Below, one piece after another: positions 5,167 through 5,932 of a stretch of DNA of 5,932 bases (position 1 is its first letter; every line of letters starts with the position of its first letter). Source of the DNA: an uncultured Opitutaceae bacterium (lineage in GTDB: Bacteria; Verrucomicrobiota; Verrucomicrobiia; Opitutales; Opitutaceae); the NCBI GenBank assembly GCA_903885525.1, contig CAISJA010000236.1, forward strand, positions 1 through 5,932, read 5' to 3'. A program made the translations under genes and the position numbers. The notes beneath the pieces are model-generated. The model had not been told where the DNA came from and ran no database searches. It saw only the letters and a program-made list of their open reading frames with translations.

Positions 5167-5932
5167 GTGAAACTTCTCTTCATCGGTGACATTGTTGGCA
5201 AACCGGGACGCGAGGCGGTCGCTGCCCTCGTGCCGGGATTGCGGGCCGCGCGTGGAATCGATTTCATCATCGCCAACGGTGAGAACGCGGCGGCCGGCGC
5301 CGGCATCACCGGCAGCCTCGCGCGCACGCTCCTGGACAGCGGGATTGATGCCCTGACGCTCGGCGACCACGTCTGGGACCAAAAGGGCTGGGATGCTGAG
5401 ATCAGCCAGTTTGGGCGCGTCTGCCGGCCCGCCAACCTGCCGCCCTCCAATCCGGGCCGCGATCACGTTGTGCTGGAGAAAAACGGTTTCCGTCTGCTGG
5501 TCTTCACGGTGCTCGGGCGCAGTTTCATGGGCCCGAAGGTGGACTGCCCCTTTCTCACCGCCGATGCTCTCTTGCGGCAGCACGCCGGCCGGTTCGACGG
5601 CGTCCTCGTGGAGATCCATGCCGAGGCGACTTCCGAAAAACAGGGCCTGGGCTGGCACCTGGACGGCCGCGTGACCGCGGTGCTCGGGACGCATACGCAT
5701 GTGGCCACCGCTGACGGCTCGCTGCTGCGGCGGCAGACGGCCTTCCAGTGCGACGTCGGCATGACCGGCCCGCACGAATCAGTGCTCGGTCGAGAAATCG
5801 CACCCGTGCTCGGCCGTTTTCTCGACGGGATGCCGCGCCGTTTCGAAATCGCCACCGGCGACAACCGGCTATCCGGCACGCTCGTGGAGTTCGATGCTGC
5901 GGGCCGCGCCACCGCCATCGAATGGCTGCAGC
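5167..5932 (+). CDS. ymdB: YmdB-family metallophosphoesterase, 3' end cut off by the window
   Basis: YmdB (TIGR00282-type) proteins are dinuclear-metal phosphodiesterases; the B. subtilis member hydrolyses 2',3'-cyclic nucleotides and affects biofilm and motility decisions. The frame starts at GTG 5167 (KLLFIGDIVGKPGR follows the initiator) and stays open for 255 codons to the window end. The family is about 260-270 residues, so only some ten are missing. Metal-site residues visible are Asp8 in FIGD, Glu39-Asn40 in NGEN, His68 in TLGDHVWD, His151 in EIHAEATSEK, His176 and His178 in GTHTH, and DVGMTGP downstream. At position 67, where the family usually has Asn (GNH), this protein has Asp. There is no well-placed Shine-Dalgarno: a GAGG at 5146-5149 is too far upstream. 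The 27-base gap and absence of a terminator suggest co-transcription with the TolB-like gene. Confidence 0.9.
   Translation, partial: MKLLFIGDIVGKPGREAVAALVPGLRAARGIDFIIANGENAAAGAGITGSLARTLLDSGIDALTLGDHVWDQKGWDAEISQFGRVCRPANLPPSNPGRDHVVLEKNGFRLLVFTVLGRSFMGPKVDCPFLTADALLRQHAGRFDGVLVEIHAEATSEKQGLGWHLDGRVTAVLGTHTHVATADGSLLRRQTAFQCDVGMTGPHESVLGREIAPVLGRFLDGMPRRFEIATGDNRLSGTLVEFDAAGRATAIEWLQ

Noticed and set aside
4177..5775. Very long minus-strand open frame (532 codons) opposite the TolB-like and ymdB genes
   Set aside because: It runs antisense across two recognisable genes and their gap, with no motif of its own; it is a GC-codon artefact.
1..5932. Mobile elements, CRISPR arrays, attachment sites
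   Set aside because: I saw no spaced direct repeats, transposase or integrase motifs or terminal inverted repeats, and composition is even throughout.

Overview
The window is GC-rich, tightly packed bacterial chromosome with housekeeping and signalling genes and no sign of mobile DNA. Opitutae-like Verrucomicrobia would fit: most starts lack a Shine-Dalgarno, TTTTCGC...GCGAAAA-type palindromes lie between genes, and a PTS-EIIA protein is fused to a diadenylate cyclase. This placement is an inference from style and gene content; there is no rRNA or other marker to confirm it.

Left part, plus strand (1-2224). The window opens inside nuoA (complex I membrane subunit), which ends at 319. It is followed not by nuoB but by a 450-residue protein (410-1762) with an N-terminal PTS EIIA-2-like domain, a middle alpha/beta domain and a C-terminal DisA_N/DAC (cyclic di-AMP synthase) domain. 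This is the most interesting gene here. A 240-base spacer follows, holding two related hairpins, a G-quadruplex-type G tract and a possible mini-ORF ending Pro-Pro-Pro-stop. Then comes rpmG (bL33, 2003-2167), closed by a clear intrinsic terminator (2195-2224).

Middle, minus strand (2372-3843). An 84-residue conserved-looking protein of unknown function has its own candidate promoter with a perfect TTGACA. Upstream of it is an Mrp/ApbC-type Fe-S carrier P-loop ATPase with an N-terminal MIP18-like (DUF59) domain. It starts at GTG and lacks the CxxC pair usual in the family.

Right part, plus strand (3958-5932). Divergent from mrp is a secreted TolB-like PD40 beta-propeller protein. After 27 bases comes a ymdB-family metallophosphoesterase, cut by the window end and probably missing only about ten residues.

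Functionally the window mixes respiration (nuoA), Fe-S assembly (mrp; complex I is a major Fe-S consumer, though a link is only inferred), translation (bL33) and nucleotide signalling (a cyclic di-AMP synthase and a YmdB phosphodiesterase, in separate transcription units). Nothing ties all of them into one pathway. The single best candidate for new biology is the EIIA-cyclase fusion, which could couple sugar phosphotransfer state to cyclic di-AMP synthesis.
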